A stretch of 64,000 bases of DNA from Nitrosarchaeum sp. (GCF_025699065.1 NZ_JAILWF010000003.1:62001-126000); one strand, 5' to 3'. Shown: positions 44,114 through 54,031, numbered from the stretch's first letter. A program made the numbers and translations. The notes: generated by a model not told the origin, from the letters alone.

Positions 44114-44752
44114 TTATTTCAAGTCTAAAATGCCCTTAATTTTCTTTGAAATTTCCGGTTTTTCATTTTGTTCTAAGAGGAATTTCAAATCCTCCATATT
44201 ATCCACATCTAACATTATTCTTTTTACAAAAACTAGAGCTACATTTCTTGTAACCTCTTTTGCTGTATTCATATGAATTTTGTAACTATCTTCATCGTAA
44301 TGTGTTATCATCAAATCAATTGGCATTCTTACTAAGGCGTTTGTACCATCAAATCTTCTAGATGGTACCACTATGGCAAAATTAGGCGGTATCTTGTAGT
44401 TTAACATAAAATCAATATCTTGAGTTTTGATAAATGGTATATCCTGAGGAAAAACTATTGATGCATCAAATTTATTTTCTAGTAGATATTTGTCAGCCAA
44501 TGCAACCGCATTGTTTACACTTTTTTCTTCATTATCTGATATGATAACTGCATTGTACTTTTTAGCAAGTTCAATTGCTTTTGACTCTTTAGTAACAATT
44601 ATTGTTTTATCAATTTGTGGTGAAATTGATAAAATGTGTAAAATTTCTTCTAACATAATTTTACAAAGTTCTTCTTTTTGATGTGATGATAAGTCTAAAC
44701 GTGTTTTTGCTAATGAGAAAGTCTTTACAGGAATAATCGCTGCAATTTTCAA
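44114..44752 (-). CDS. cofC: Phospholactate guanylyltransferase (CofC)
   Basis: 212 residues: MKIAAIIPVKTFSLAKTRL at the start, KTIIVTKESKAIELAKKYN, NNAVALADKYLLENKFDAS and SIVFPQDIPFIKTQDIDF, typical of CofC, which activates phospholactate (or a related compound) with GTP for F420 assembly. TTG start 1 nt after the cofD stop; the two form an operon. TTG use with no leader is usual here. Confidence 0.92.
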   Translation of the reverse strand: MKIAAIIPVKTFSLAKTRLDLSSHQKEELCKIMLEEILHILSISPQIDKTIIVTKESKAIELAKKYNAVIISDNEEKSVNNAVALADKYLLENKFDASIVFPQDIPFIKTQDIDFMLNYKIPPNFAIVVPSRRFDGTNALVRMPIDLMITHYDEDSYKIHMNTAKEVTRNVALVFVKRIMLDVDNMEDLKFLLEQNEKPEISKKIKGILDLK

Positions 44753-44753
44753 A

Positions 44754-45674
44754 TTATACGTGTATTTGTTTAAGAATAAAATTTGCTAATGCGTCTTCAG
44801 CTAATTTGTTATTCATAGTAATTTTTGTTTCGTATACTTTCATATCTAAACTTTGGATTTTCTTAACAAGTAGCCTGTCTTTTGTATCTACTACGATATT
44901 TGAACAGACATCCGAATACATTTTTGCAAGACCATATGCGTTTGTTTCAATTCCAGCTGCTTCCATATATTTTGCAGCAGGTCCGCTAACTGCTTTGTCT
45001 CCTATGAGCGGACTGACTGCAACAACTTTCTTTTTAATTTTTGATAGTTCTTTTCTGATTCCTTTAATTTGTAACATTGGACCGATAGATGTTAACGGAT
45101 TTCCAGGCGCTAAAATTATCATATCTGCATCATGAATTGCATTTACTGCTTCGGGATTTGGGCGTGCTTTATCAGCTCCAATATATTGAATTCCTTCTAC
45201 AGGGTCTCTTCCACGATGTTTTACCCAATATTCTTGAAGATGCAATTCTCCTTTGTCTGTGGTTATTCTTGTTTCAATACTGTTATCTGTTACTGGAATT
45301 ATGTTTGCACTAACTGCAAATTTTTCACACATCCATTTTGTAATATCGCTTAAATTTTTACCATTTTTTAACATATTAGTTCTAATCAAATGTGTTGCTG
45401 CGTCTCTGTCTCCAACTCTAAACCATGTCTCTTCACCAAATACTTCCATTTGTCTTAGAAAGTTGAACGTGTCTTTTTTGATTCCCCATCCTCTTTCTTG
45501 ATCTAATAAATCTGCAAGACCATAGATTATAGTATCAATATCTGGACATACATATAGTCCGTAAAGCCAATAATTGTCTCCTACGTTAGTTATTACGTTG
45601 ACTTTGGATTCTTGTGATACTAATCCTCTAACTAGCTTTACCGAACCTGTTCCACCTGCTAATACTGTAATCAT
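44754..45674 (-). CDS. cofD: Phospholactyl transferase (CofD)
   Basis: 306 residues from the ATG at 45674 (MITVLAGGTGSVKLVRGL); a GTG at 45713 would add 13 residues. Family blocks: VITNVGDNYWLYGLYVCPDID, RDAATHLIRTNML, IILAPGNPLTSIGPMLQIKG, and VAVSPLIGDKAVSGPAAKYM. Transfers the phospholactyl group to FO. With cofC, cofG and cofH the window covers FO formation and F420-0 assembly. cofE, which adds the glutamate tail, is not in the window. Confidence 0.95.
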   Translation of the reverse strand: MITVLAGGTGSVKLVRGLVSQESKVNVITNVGDNYWLYGLYVCPDIDTIIYGLADLLDQERGWGIKKDTFNFLRQMEVFGEETWFRVGDRDAATHLIRTNMLKNGKNLSDITKWMCEKFAVSANIIPVTDNSIETRITTDKGELHLQEYWVKHRGRDPVEGIQYIGADKARPNPEAVNAIHDADMIILAPGNPLTSIGPMLQIKGIRKELSKIKKKVVAVSPLIGDKAVSGPAAKYMEAAGIETNAYGLAKMYSDVCSNIVVDTKDRLLVKKIQSLDMKVYETKITMNNKLAEDALANFILKQIHV

Positions 45675-45790
45675 TCCATTTTCTCCTAAAACCGAAAAGT
45701 CATTTGCCGTCACTACATATTACTTTTTCAGAAATTCGCGATCTTATTTTTGAGGATAAGTTTATTACTAATTAGTGATCGATTTTATTC

Positions 45791-47146
45791 GTGTCTAGGA
45801 CTTTATTCTTGGCAGTTTTAGTTGCAGGTTTATTTGTAATTGGTTCAAGTTCTTATGTTTGGGCCGCTCAGGTGGATGCTAAAATCAATCCTAATAGTAA
45901 TGAATCCCCCTTTACTTACAGTTATTTGAAAACCATCTTTATTGAATATCCAAATGGTGGAAAACTTTTTGATGAATTACATACTAAAGAATGGACAGTA
46001 AGTGGAACTGCAGATGCATCAAATCCTGGTGTTCAAAAATTAATTGCTAGCCTTAATAAAAAAATGCAAAATGATGGAAGTCATGCCCGTATTTCTGATC
46101 TAAATGTTGCTTATGATTTTCATCTCAAAGGTAGAAATCTGCAAACATCTGTTGATTACAAAGTAATTCTAAAAGGAACTCTAACTGACTATGTAATTAC
46201 TAAAGATCAAGTTCGAACTTTAGTTGATTTGGGTTGGAGAGGCATGGGCACTAATGACTCTATTGTGATTGATGGTGTGGAAATTAACATCCCTCTTTCT
46301 TTGTTAGAGACTAAAGAACCAGCAGTTTATGAAATACTTCAAAACACTGAAGCTGATTCAATATTGTCAAAAGGTCTACTTAATGCCGATTTCATTTTAC
46401 AACAACCAATGTCTAATTGGCACTTCTTATTTGATCCTACTGGAATCAATGTAGATGCTGGTACATTTGGATTAGACCAATCAATCTCAGGATTCGTTGT
46501 ATCTAGTTGGACAATGGGAGAAAGTAGTCTCAGAGAAGGTAGACAAGTAGAAAGAATTTTTGAAGCAAAAGTAGCAGCTGATCAAAATTATGTTATTCGA
46601 AGTGTTCAATCCGCTGATCAAGGAAATATTGCAGCCATTGGATTCGGTGCATTGGATGTACTTGACGGATTGGAGATTGTAGGACTTACTCCAACTCCTC
46701 CAAAAGATTATGGTACAACTTCTACAGGTGGATTCCCAATTGCAATTGTTTATGGAATGGCTGGTATGGCCGCAATTGGTGGTGTTGCATTTTTCATTTT
46801 TAGTAACCGGGCACTAAAGAAACAAACAGTTGGTCAACAAGGTATTGATCCAAGTAGATTGGTAAGTTATCAAACCAGTGCTTCTTCTGGTGGTTATCAA
46901 ACAAACAGGGGTGAAGCATATCTTGCAGATACCTCTGATTATGAACAAACTAGAAGTGTCTACGAAGACCAAAAACAAAGCCCTCCGCCTGCAGTTACTA
47001 ATCAAGAAGAGGCTGCATGCGGTTGTGCAGCATCTGCTGAAATTGGTACTGAATGTGATTGCGTAATGCATGGTTCATGTTTGTGTGATGCAACCTGCAA
47101 ATGTAGTGCAGACCTTTGTAAAGAGCAAGCCTCATCAATGAGTTAA
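45791..47146 (+). CDS. Membrane protein with secreted domain and Cys-rich cytoplasmic tail
   Basis: 451 residues: signal peptide (LFLAVLVAGLFVIGSSSYVWA), an outward domain of about 290 residues without a family I can name, one helix (AIVYGMAGMAAIGGVAFFIF), and a cytoplasmic tail. The last 45 residues hold nine Cys in pairs (CGC, CDC, CLC, CKC and C): CGCAASAEIGTECDCVMHGS then CLCDATCKCSADLC. The tail resembles metallothioneins and could bind a metal ion or a cluster. GTG start at 45791. Confidence 0.78.
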   Translation: MSRTLFLAVLVAGLFVIGSSSYVWAAQVDAKINPNSNESPFTYSYLKTIFIEYPNGGKLFDELHTKEWTVSGTADASNPGVQKLIASLNKKMQNDGSHARISDLNVAYDFHLKGRNLQTSVDYKVILKGTLTDYVITKDQVRTLVDLGWRGMGTNDSIVIDGVEINIPLSLLETKEPAVYEILQNTEADSILSKGLLNADFILQQPMSNWHFLFDPTGINVDAGTFGLDQSISGFVVSSWTMGESSLREGRQVERIFEAKVAADQNYVIRSVQSADQGNIAAIGFGALDVLDGLEIVGLTPTPPKDYGTTSTGGFPIAIVYGMAGMAAIGGVAFFIFSNRALKKQTVGQQGIDPSRLVSYQTSASSGGYQTNRGEAYLADTSDYEQTRSVYEDQKQSPPPAVTNQEEAACGCAASAEIGTECDCVMHGSCLCDATCKCSADLCKEQASSMS

Positions 47147-47180
47147 ATACGTAAAAATTTAAAATTGTTAAAAAAATTAT

Positions 47181-47462
47181 GTGTGCTGGGAGTAACCCTC
47201 CTTCTGTTTTCACGATATTACGCTTTGCAGCCTACCTGAACTTGGTACAGGATCCTATAGTTCTGTTTGGCTTTGCTCCATGTGGGACGTCTTTTTCATT
47301 CCTTCTCTGGAAATCTCAGGTTTTGCCATCATCGTGCGCCAGGTTAGATTCTTTTCTGCATCGTTGCCAATCATCTCTGATTATCCATCTCCGGATCACA
47401 TTTCCTGTATGGAGGGAGGAGTTTCCTCTGCCGTAGCAGTGTATCGTGCTCCAGCTCACACA
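47181..47462 (-). ncRNA. rnpB: RNase P RNA
   Basis: Reverse strand of an otherwise unassigned 330-nt region. The 5' end GTGTGAGCTGG pairs with the 3' end CCAGCACAC (P1). CR-I like GAGGAAACTCC occurs about 30 nt from the 5' end, followed by TCCCTCCATACAGG; ACAGAACTATAGG lies near the 3' end, where the conserved ACAGAA of RNase P RNA belongs. Size of 282 nt suits archaeal RNase P. The open frames that cross this region on both strands are shadows. Confidence 0.75.
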
Positions 47463-47481
47463 TCTTAGTCCTATTTTTGAT

Positions 47482-48123
47482 TTAATTTGAAGATTGTCTT
47501 TCTGGTTTTTTACCTATGATAAATAACGTTCCAAATTCTCGTTTCCACTTTTTCTTATTTTTTAAATCTTTTACTTGTTTTGTTTTAGTTTCAAATCCTG
47601 CTTTTTTGAAGAAATTTATCCACTCTTGCTTTGAATGCAAATGCATTTGAATTTTCATCATCTTTGCCCATTTTACAGTTGCTTTATTATCTGAATAAAA
47701 GTCTGTTCCGCAAAAAAATTTTCCTCCTGGTTTTAATAATTTGTATATTTTTTTCAGAGCCAATTCAATTGAATCCACATAGTATAGAGATTCCATTGAA
47801 AATATTATGTCAAATTTGTTATTGAATTTAAAATTTTCAAGATCTGTGTTGATGTATTCTTCATTGTTATTGATTTTCTTCTTATTAGCTTCTATGATCA
47901 TATTTTTACTCTTATCTATGCCGACTGCTTTTTTACAAAAAGGATCTTTGGAAATTCTTCTAACTACCCATCCATTACCACATCCAAAATCTAAAAACAG
48001 AAATGGTCTGTCAAAAGAAATTGTTTTTAAAATTTTTATCACATTTTTTCCGTGTTCTTTTTCCATTAAATCCGCTCTCCCATTTTTGGCCCATTTATCA
48101 AAGGTTTTACGAACAGAATCCAT
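47482..48123 (-). CDS. Class I SAM-dependent methyltransferase
   Basis: 213 residues. Motif I is FLFLDFGCGNGWVVRRISKD, then GIDKSKNMIIEANKKKINNN, FDIIFSMESLYYVDSIELAL and LKPGGKFFCGTDFYSD, the typical class I order. The substrate is unknown; the C-terminal part (KKAGFETKTKQVKDLKNKKK) is basic. Stands alone next to RNase P RNA. Confidence 0.88.
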   Translation of the reverse strand: MDSVRKTFDKWAKNGRADLMEKEHGKNVIKILKTISFDRPFLFLDFGCGNGWVVRRISKDPFCKKAVGIDKSKNMIIEANKKKINNNEEYINTDLENFKFNNKFDIIFSMESLYYVDSIELALKKIYKLLKPGGKFFCGTDFYSDNKATVKWAKMMKIQMHLHSKQEWINFFKKAGFETKTKQVKDLKNKKKWKREFGTLFIIGKKPERQSSN

Positions 48124-48230
48124 CGTTTTTTATTAGTGATTTCTAAATATAATCTTCTTACTGATCTTTACTATGAACGACTTGTACGTTTTCTTTAAAT
48201 TCAAATTTTTAATTGATATTTTGAAAGTAA

Positions 48231-48440
48231 ATGCCTGACGAATCATGTCGTAGTTGTGGTGGAATGTTGATTGAATACACTAAATGTGCACATTGCAATA
48301 AAATAATTCAGTTTGTCTGTTCTTGTTGCAGTGCCAGAACCCTAGAACAATACCATAGTCTTTGTGTCTTTAGGAGATATGTCTCTGATCATATGAATGA
48401 AAATCGTCAAAATTCCTCTATTTTGACAACTATCGCTTGA
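48231..48440 (+). CDS. Small zinc-finger protein (69 aa)
   Basis: MPDESCRSCGGMLIEYTKCA, then HCNKIIQFVCSCCSARTLEQ: CxxC, CxxHC and CSCC pairs, one or two zinc sites, and a helical tail (YVSDHMNENRQNSS). Function unknown. ATG at 48231; it precedes the big secreted protein gene on the same strand by 69 nt. Confidence 0.75.
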   Translation: MPDESCRSCGGMLIEYTKCAHCNKIIQFVCSCCSARTLEQYHSLCVFRRYVSDHMNENRQNSSILTTIA

Positions 48441-48509
48441 CAAGTTAAGAAATTACGCGTATTATTGTTTCCCAAATTTTAAGTATCATGAATTTTAGAG
48501 TTGATCCTT

Positions 48510-51476
48510 ATGAGTCGAGCAGGTACTGTTTTAGGGCTAATTTTGCTATTGCTTATGCCTGTTTATGCAGATGCTCAGAGTCCGGAACGAATAAGCATAA
48601 TTGATAATTTTGGAAATTTTGATAGAGGCGAATCTCTTTTTATTTATGGGCAAGTTGCTTCTATTCAAAATGATTCTTTTTTGATTATGCAAATAATTAA
48701 TCCTGAAGGTGATTTATGTCAGATACAACAGCTCGTTCCATTACCTAATGGCGAATTTATGACTGATGCAATCCCATTAAAAGGTAGAATATGTGGAATT
48801 GTAGGTGATTATGAAGTTAAATTGTTTTATGGTACTTATTCAACAACTGCTAATTTTCAAGTAACAAGTAAAGTGTTTTCAGAATTAGATTCTGAAATGC
48901 TAATTACATCTGCAAAAAATTTACTTTCAAAAACTCTATTTGTACTAGATGAACAATTTGAACTTGATCAATCCTTTGTAAATAATGTGGACAATGCTCT
49001 CTTGTCTGATGATTTACCAACGATAGAAAATACATATGTTGATCTTCTAGATGAATTTTATTCTGATGATTTTAGTTCTGAAATAACTCCTGTCATCAGA
49101 CCTGCCATTACCTCATCTTTAAACTCTGTATCTCAAATGGTGATTGACGGAGAAATTTCATTTGATAATGCAAAATCCATTAATCGAACTATTTTTTCAT
49201 CTATATTTTATTATGAGATAAATGATAAACGTAAATCTATTGATTTATTGTCTGATGTATTTGTTGAGATTAGAAACATTAATCCGACAAAAACCCCTTC
49301 TGCAAAAATTCTTACTTTTGATGAACTTGAAGAAACTCTTCTAAACTTGATGAAAAAATCTGATACCGTAATGAGTAGATTTGTGAAAGAAGAAGTTGCT
49401 TTTATTTTTGCTAGGGGAACTGCACCAGTACATGTACAAGAAATTTCAGATCTAGTTGATTTATTATCTGAGGCTAGATATCTTGATATTGTTTCAAGAA
49501 AACAAAGTGATCTTTATCGGTTAATTCAAAATGATTGGGAAGGAACAAAAATATCGCTTGAAAGTAAGGAATCTTTAGAAGACTTGCTTGCTTCTGGAGA
49601 TAAAGTACATCAGCTTCATCAGGCAGCTCTTCTGCTACGAGAATTAGAAGATGTGGACCGCTTTATTTCTTCAAATTCTGAAGAAAATTCTGAACTTGCA
49701 AATTTATTGATGCCTGATTGGAATAATCTTAAATCTAATCTAGAGTTCGCATCATCTCCAAACGATATCATTGAATCTGAAATTCAAATAAAACAAATGA
49801 AACAGATTATTGATATTTCTTCTAGAATAAGTAAGGCCGTGGAAATTACACAGTCAAATGAAATTGATTCTAGTCTTGTATCTGATTGGAAATTCCTTTT
49901 AGAAAAAATTGAAAATGCTAAATCTACTGATGAAATCCTGTCTATTGTTTCTGAATTTGATCATACTATGACTGAATTGAGAGAGAAAAGAAATCCTTTG
50001 ACAGTTTTAAAATTCGAATATCAAACAATGAAACAAAAAGCAGAACTCCAAGCTGACTATGATAATCTATATTTGATTGATAGTGCACTGAAAATTCTTA
50101 ACACTGCAGAACAAATGGAATCTGGAAATCCATCAATTATGAGAATTGATAGAATAGAGGTCTTATTGACATGGGTAAGTGAACAAGCCCCTAAAATAAA
50201 ATCTGATTTGAATTCATATGATTCTGATGCTTTTAAAATTAGAGCAAGCGATATTTTACAAAGAGCAAAATCTATTGAAAATTTAGTTGAATTGGGATTA
50301 CGTACCAATAAATTTTTGCCTGGATATATAGAATTTACATCTTCATTTAATGAAAAAATAGACAATGTTAGAGATCTTGTAATAAAAAATGATCTTGACG
50401 AAGCTGATAAATTAGTTAGGATTTTGTTTACTGAATGGAATCAAGTTTCAAAAGCATATGCTGATGATCCATATGGCTCAAATGTTGGTTATAGTGGGGA
50501 TGAAATCAAACGAATTGATTATCGTGAGAGACTAAATAATTATTCCAACATGGTTACTAAATTCTATAACAGTGAATTTTCTCAATATGCTAGTGAGTAT
50601 GATGAAATGATTTCTGATGCTTATTCATTAATTGATTATGGCAATTTTATTGATGCTGAATCCAAAATTTTGGAGATTGGTGAATTTTTAAGTGATCATC
50701 TAATTTTGAATAATCCAAGAATAATCTATGATATATCTTATGATCAAGAAAAAAATATTTGGATAATTCAAGGTGCCGTGGAAAAATCTCTTTTTGATAG
50801 ACGATCTCCATTATATGTTACTGTTTTCAATATGGATGGCAGTACTCATAGTACCTTGGAATTTACAGATACAAAATTTGGTGATTTTTACACTCAATGG
50901 ATCGCTCCAACAGATCCTGGTCTTTATGTTGTAATGCTTCAATATCAGGATTCTAAAGCAACTCAGATAGTCAATGTAAAAGAACGATTTGAAAACATTT
51001 ACACTCCCTCTGATCTAAGTATGGTTGAACTTGCACGTGATTTTGAAGAACTAAAGACATTCATTGAAAAATTTGGTCGATCCAATAATGACTCGTATTT
51101 TTCTTCAACAATTAATGAAATAAAGGTAGGTTTGACAAGCAAGGATTCGAAAAAAGTTAATGAAAAATTAGGCGATTTAAGATATTTGATTGAAAAATAT
51201 CTTCCAACACGTTCAAGGTCAGCTATAGTTGAAGTTCAGTACAGTGATAATAGCCTTGTTGTTTCAGGTGCAGTGCAAAAAACCATCGCCTTTAGAGAGG
51301 ATTTGTTTGTTGATGTTTTTGATCAAAGAGGTAACCTGATAGAGTCTATCATTCTCAAAGATAACTCGTCTGGTCTCTTTAATGAAGTTATTACTAGGCC
51401 ATTTGATTCTGGAGTTTATGTTGCTCAACTCCAATATCACGATGTCATCGTTACTGATTTCTTTACTGTTAGATAA
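48510..51476 (+). CDS. Very large secreted helical protein with three terminal beta modules
   Basis: 988 residues from ATG 48510. Signal peptide (VLGLILLLLMPVYADA), then a beta module (RGESLFIYGQVASIQNDSFLIMQIINPEGD), about 650 residues of helical, probably coiled-coil spacer (LEDLLASGDKVHQLHQAALLLREL), and two related beta modules at the end (IWIIQGAVEKSLFDRRSPLYVTVF; SLVVSGAVQKTIAFREDLFVDVF). The first module resembles the two last ones, giving a dumb-bell layout. Probable surface or adhesion protein; no membrane anchor or sorting tail is visible. Confidence 0.78.
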   Translation: MSRAGTVLGLILLLLMPVYADAQSPERISIIDNFGNFDRGESLFIYGQVASIQNDSFLIMQIINPEGDLCQIQQLVPLPNGEFMTDAIPLKGRICGIVGDYEVKLFYGTYSTTANFQVTSKVFSELDSEMLITSAKNLLSKTLFVLDEQFELDQSFVNNVDNALLSDDLPTIENTYVDLLDEFYSDDFSSEITPVIRPAITSSLNSVSQMVIDGEISFDNAKSINRTIFSSIFYYEINDKRKSIDLLSDVFVEIRNINPTKTPSAKILTFDELEETLLNLMKKSDTVMSRFVKEEVAFIFARGTAPVHVQEISDLVDLLSEARYLDIVSRKQSDLYRLIQNDWEGTKISLESKESLEDLLASGDKVHQLHQAALLLRELEDVDRFISSNSEENSELANLLMPDWNNLKSNLEFASSPNDIIESEIQIKQMKQIIDISSRISKAVEITQSNEIDSSLVSDWKFLLEKIENAKSTDEILSIVSEFDHTMTELREKRNPLTVLKFEYQTMKQKAELQADYDNLYLIDSALKILNTAEQMESGNPSIMRIDRIEVLLTWVSEQAPKIKSDLNSYDSDAFKIRASDILQRAKSIENLVELGLRTNKFLPGYIEFTSSFNEKIDNVRDLVIKNDLDEADKLVRILFTEWNQVSKAYADDPYGSNVGYSGDEIKRIDYRERLNNYSNMVTKFYNSEFSQYASEYDEMISDAYSLIDYGNFIDAESKILEIGEFLSDHLILNNPRIIYDISYDQEKNIWIIQGAVEKSLFDRRSPLYVTVFNMDGSTHSTLEFTDTKFGDFYTQWIAPTDPGLYVVMLQYQDSKATQIVNVKERFENIYTPSDLSMVELARDFEELKTFIEKFGRSNNDSYFSSTINEIKVGLTSKDSKKVNEKLGDLRYLIEKYLPTRSRSAIVEVQYSDNSLVVSGAVQKTIAFREDLFVDVFDQRGNLIESIILKDNSSGLFNEVITRPFDSGVYVAQLQYHDVIVTDFFTVR

Positions 51477-51477
51477 T

Positions 51478-52701
51478 TCACTTGTTTTTACTTTTTACTA
51501 AATTGAATAACTGTCTAACTGCTAACTTTGGGTGATGAGTTGCCAATTTTATCATGTTTGTCAATCCAAACTCTGCTTTGATAAAGTCTAAAAATTCTTC
51601 AGGTCTTAATTCTTTAATTATGTCTAATTCTTTATCCCATTCTTCATCTGTTAACCCAATCCATCTGTCTTGCACTTTTCCAGCTGACTTGATTTTTCCT
51701 TGAATCTCTTTTTTCCAAGTTTCTTCATAAGGATACAATGCGCTTTCATCAGTAATTCCTGATTTTATTGCTGTAGCTGCTACTTTTCCTGCAACTCGTC
51801 CGTATTTTATAGCGTATCTAATCCCTTCTAATACTAATGGGTTAGCTTGACCTGCAGAATCTCCTACTAGAATCAAATTATTATAAACTGTTTTTCTTGA
51901 CAGTCCGTCATTTGGAATTAATCCATAATGAAATTCAATTGGTGTGATCTTTCCTAATTTTTTAATTGGGCCTATTTTTGAATCCATCAACTCTTTTAAT
52001 CTCTCAGTTGGGTCTACTGATGACTCTGGTTTACCTATGCCTACTCCTATTCTTACAATATTTCTTCCAACAGGAAAAATCCATGCATATCCTGATGGGG
52101 AATATTTCTGACCTACCATGAGCCACCATGTCTCAGAATCTACATTTTCTGCACTTACTTCGTACTCTGCTCCTACTCCAAATCTTTCCCACTGAGTAAC
52201 AAAACCCATATCTTTTGAAATAGTTGAAGAAAATCCGGTTGCATCAATTATTATTTTTGCATAAAATATAATCTCTCCCTCTTTGGTTGTTCCACTTACA
52301 CCAATGATATCTCCTTCTTTGTTTTTTATTGCATTTTTGATACTAGTCTTAAGAAAAATATTCACTCCTTCATTTTTTGCTTGCTCAGCTAACCATCGAT
52401 ATGTTTTTCTTACATCTAAAACTGCTGCGTGTGAAACAGTATCTGAAATAGTGACTTCGTTGTTTGGTGAACAGAATGAGTAATTTTTAATTGGATTATA
52501 GCAATCATCTGGGATCCCAAATTCTTTTATGTTTTGTATCCAAGTTACTCCGCTTGTTCTAACTGAATGTGCAATTGTCTCTTCTTTTTCTATTAGTGCT
52601 ACCTTTATTCCATTTTTTGATGCTTCAAAAGCTGCAGATGAACCAGCGGGTCCGCCTCCAACTATAACTAAATCATAGTAATACTCTGAAGCCAACTTCA
52701 A
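51478..52701 (-). CDS. Geranylgeranyl reductase-type flavoprotein
   Basis: 407 residues. FAD-binding YDLVIVGGGPAGSSAAFEAS, later YAWIFPVGRNIVRIGVGIG and LVGDSAGQANPLVLEGIRYA (the GGR-type second FAD motif). Such enzymes saturate isoprenoid chains of archaeal lipids. TTG start at 52701. It starts on the minus strand and converges with the large secreted gene. Confidence 0.9.
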   Translation of the reverse strand: MKLASEYYYDLVIVGGGPAGSSAAFEASKNGIKVALIEKEETIAHSVRTSGVTWIQNIKEFGIPDDCYNPIKNYSFCSPNNEVTISDTVSHAAVLDVRKTYRWLAEQAKNEGVNIFLKTSIKNAIKNKEGDIIGVSGTTKEGEIIFYAKIIIDATGFSSTISKDMGFVTQWERFGVGAEYEVSAENVDSETWWLMVGQKYSPSGYAWIFPVGRNIVRIGVGIGKPESSVDPTERLKELMDSKIGPIKKLGKITPIEFHYGLIPNDGLSRKTVYNNLILVGDSAGQANPLVLEGIRYAIKYGRVAGKVAATAIKSGITDESALYPYEETWKKEIQGKIKSAGKVQDRWIGLTDEEWDKELDIIKELRPEEFLDFIKAEFGLTNMIKLATHHPKLAVRQLFNLVKSKNK

Positions 52702-52751
52702 TTGTTAGTTGAACCTAGGATATAATTTTGAGGTCTTGACTTTTTTGATTA

Positions 52752-52961
52752 TTATTTCTTTAAAATTGGATTACCTACTCCGTCATTTTCTCTTTCGGGA
52801 TCAAACGTACTCATATGTCCAGGATCTCTATGCATAAAGCTCTGGGTTTCTCCTTGCTTTTTTCTACAGAATTTTCCGTGAATTGTTTCTTCTATTTTTA
52901 ACGTATCTTCATTTTCATGAAATAAACGCTTTCCACAATCAGGACATATTAATTCCGGCAT
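52752..52961 (-). CDS. Small single zinc-site protein (69 aa)
   Basis: MPELICPDCGKRLFHENEDT, with KFCRKK and a polar tail (RDPGHMSTFDPERENDGVGN). CxxC and a later Cys with His residues could bind zinc. Possibly conserved in thaumarchaea; function unknown. Confidence 0.65.
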   Translation of the reverse strand: MPELICPDCGKRLFHENEDTLKIEETIHGKFCRKKQGETQSFMHRDPGHMSTFDPERENDGVGNPILKK

Positions 52962-53070
52962 GAAAGTTCTTTATATCAAATCTATTTAGATGTTTCAGAA
53001 ATATTGAATTTTATTTTATTGTCATGTTTTTAAACCGAAACTTTAGATTCCTATTTTACTTATGTAATGT

Positions 53071-53190
53071 GTGCTAGAATCGGATGTGATTTCTTTTGTA
53101 ATTTGGTCTGCTGTAACGGCAATAATTATGGGGGTAACCGGCTTTGTATACAAATCTTATATTTTGAGAAGAAAAAATCGTTTATTCTGA
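53071..53190 (+). CDS. Single-helix membrane peptide (39 aa)
   Basis: GTG start: VLESDVISFVIWSAVTAIIM then GVTGFVYKSYILRRKNRLF. One membrane helix with a basic cytoplasmic end. An overlapping +2 frame from ATG 53068 also stays open but looks less protein-like. Size too small for strong support. Confidence 0.45.
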   Translation: MLESDVISFVIWSAVTAIIMGVTGFVYKSYILRRKNRLF

Positions 53191-53202
53191 TCTAAATAAC
53201 AA

Positions 53203-53964
53203 CTATCCTTCTGAAGCCGTTTTTCCACCATCTACATTGAGGATGGTTCCGGTAATCCAATTGGCTTCATCTGATGCTAAGAATAATGCAGCATTTGCTA
53301 CATCTACAGGTTCCCCTATTCTTGCTAATGGTAGTCTTTCTTCTAAAACTTTTCTTGCTTGAGGTTGATCTAGATAGGGCTTTATCATTCCAGAGTTAAT
53401 TATTCCTGGATTTACACAATTACATCTGATATTTTTTCTTGCGTATTCTACTGCAATTGATTTTGTGAACATTGTTATTGCAGCTTTAGTTGCTGAATAT
53501 GCTGCTAGGTGAACCCTTGGTATTGCTCGTTCACTTGAGATTGATCCAATGTTTACAATTACTCCTTTTTTAGTATCTGACATTTTATTTAACACAGCTT
53601 TTGTAATATGAAAAATTCCAAATAAATTAATGTCAATTAATTTTCTGATTTCTGAATCTTGCATTTCATGAAAGTGAACTGGATCATTGATGGCACCTGC
53701 ATTATTCACCAAAATATCTATTTTTCCATAGGTGTCCATAATTTGATTAATCGTTTGCATCACTTGTGACTCGTTAGTTAGATCACATGACATTGATGCT
53801 GTGGACTTTTCATGTCCTATCTCTTTTCTTGCTTTTTCTAAGCCTTCTAGATTTCTTGCAATGAGAACTACTTTAGCTCCTTCTTCAGCAAATCTTTTAG
53901 CAATTCCTTTTCCAATATCGCTTGAAGCCCCAGTTACAATTGCAACTTTATCTGCAAGTCTCAT
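53203..53964 (-). CDS. Short-chain dehydrogenase/reductase (FabG-like)
   Basis: 253 residues: [20 protein letters not shown] (TGxxxGxG), [12 protein letters not shown], the catalytic Ser in [10 protein letters not shown], and [11 protein letters not shown] (Tyr-x3-Lys). Ends [17 protein letters not shown]. Reduces a ketone or oxidises an alcohol with NAD(P). Substrate unknown; gene stands beside a beta-hydroxyacid dehydrogenase on the same strand. Confidence 0.93.
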   Translation of the reverse strand: MRLADKVAIVTGASSDIGKGIAKRFAEEGAKVVLIARNLEGLEKARKEIGHEKSTASMSCDLTNESQVMQTINQIMDTYGKIDILVNNAGAINDPVHFHEMQDSEIRKLIDINLFGIFHITKAVLNKMSDTKKGVIVNIGSISSERAIPRVHLAAYSATKAAITMFTKSIAVEYARKNIRCNCVNPGIINSGMIKPYLDQPQARKVLEERLPLARIGEPVDVANAALFLASDEANWITGTILNVDGGKTASEG

Positions 53965-54031
53965 ATTGAGATTTTATTGTTGTAGCTTATAGAATTTTTG
54001 GTAAATCTTAGTCGTAATTCTTAATTATTAT

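Noticed and set aside
47179-47468. Open frames on both strands across the 47.2-47.5 kb region
   Set aside because: They cross the RNase P RNA gene; no protein-like composition, and the RNA landmarks explain the region better.
53068-53196. Alternative frame starting MCARIGCDFFCNLVCCNGNN
   Set aside because: Overlaps the single-helix peptide frame, has Cys without regular spacing, and no support.
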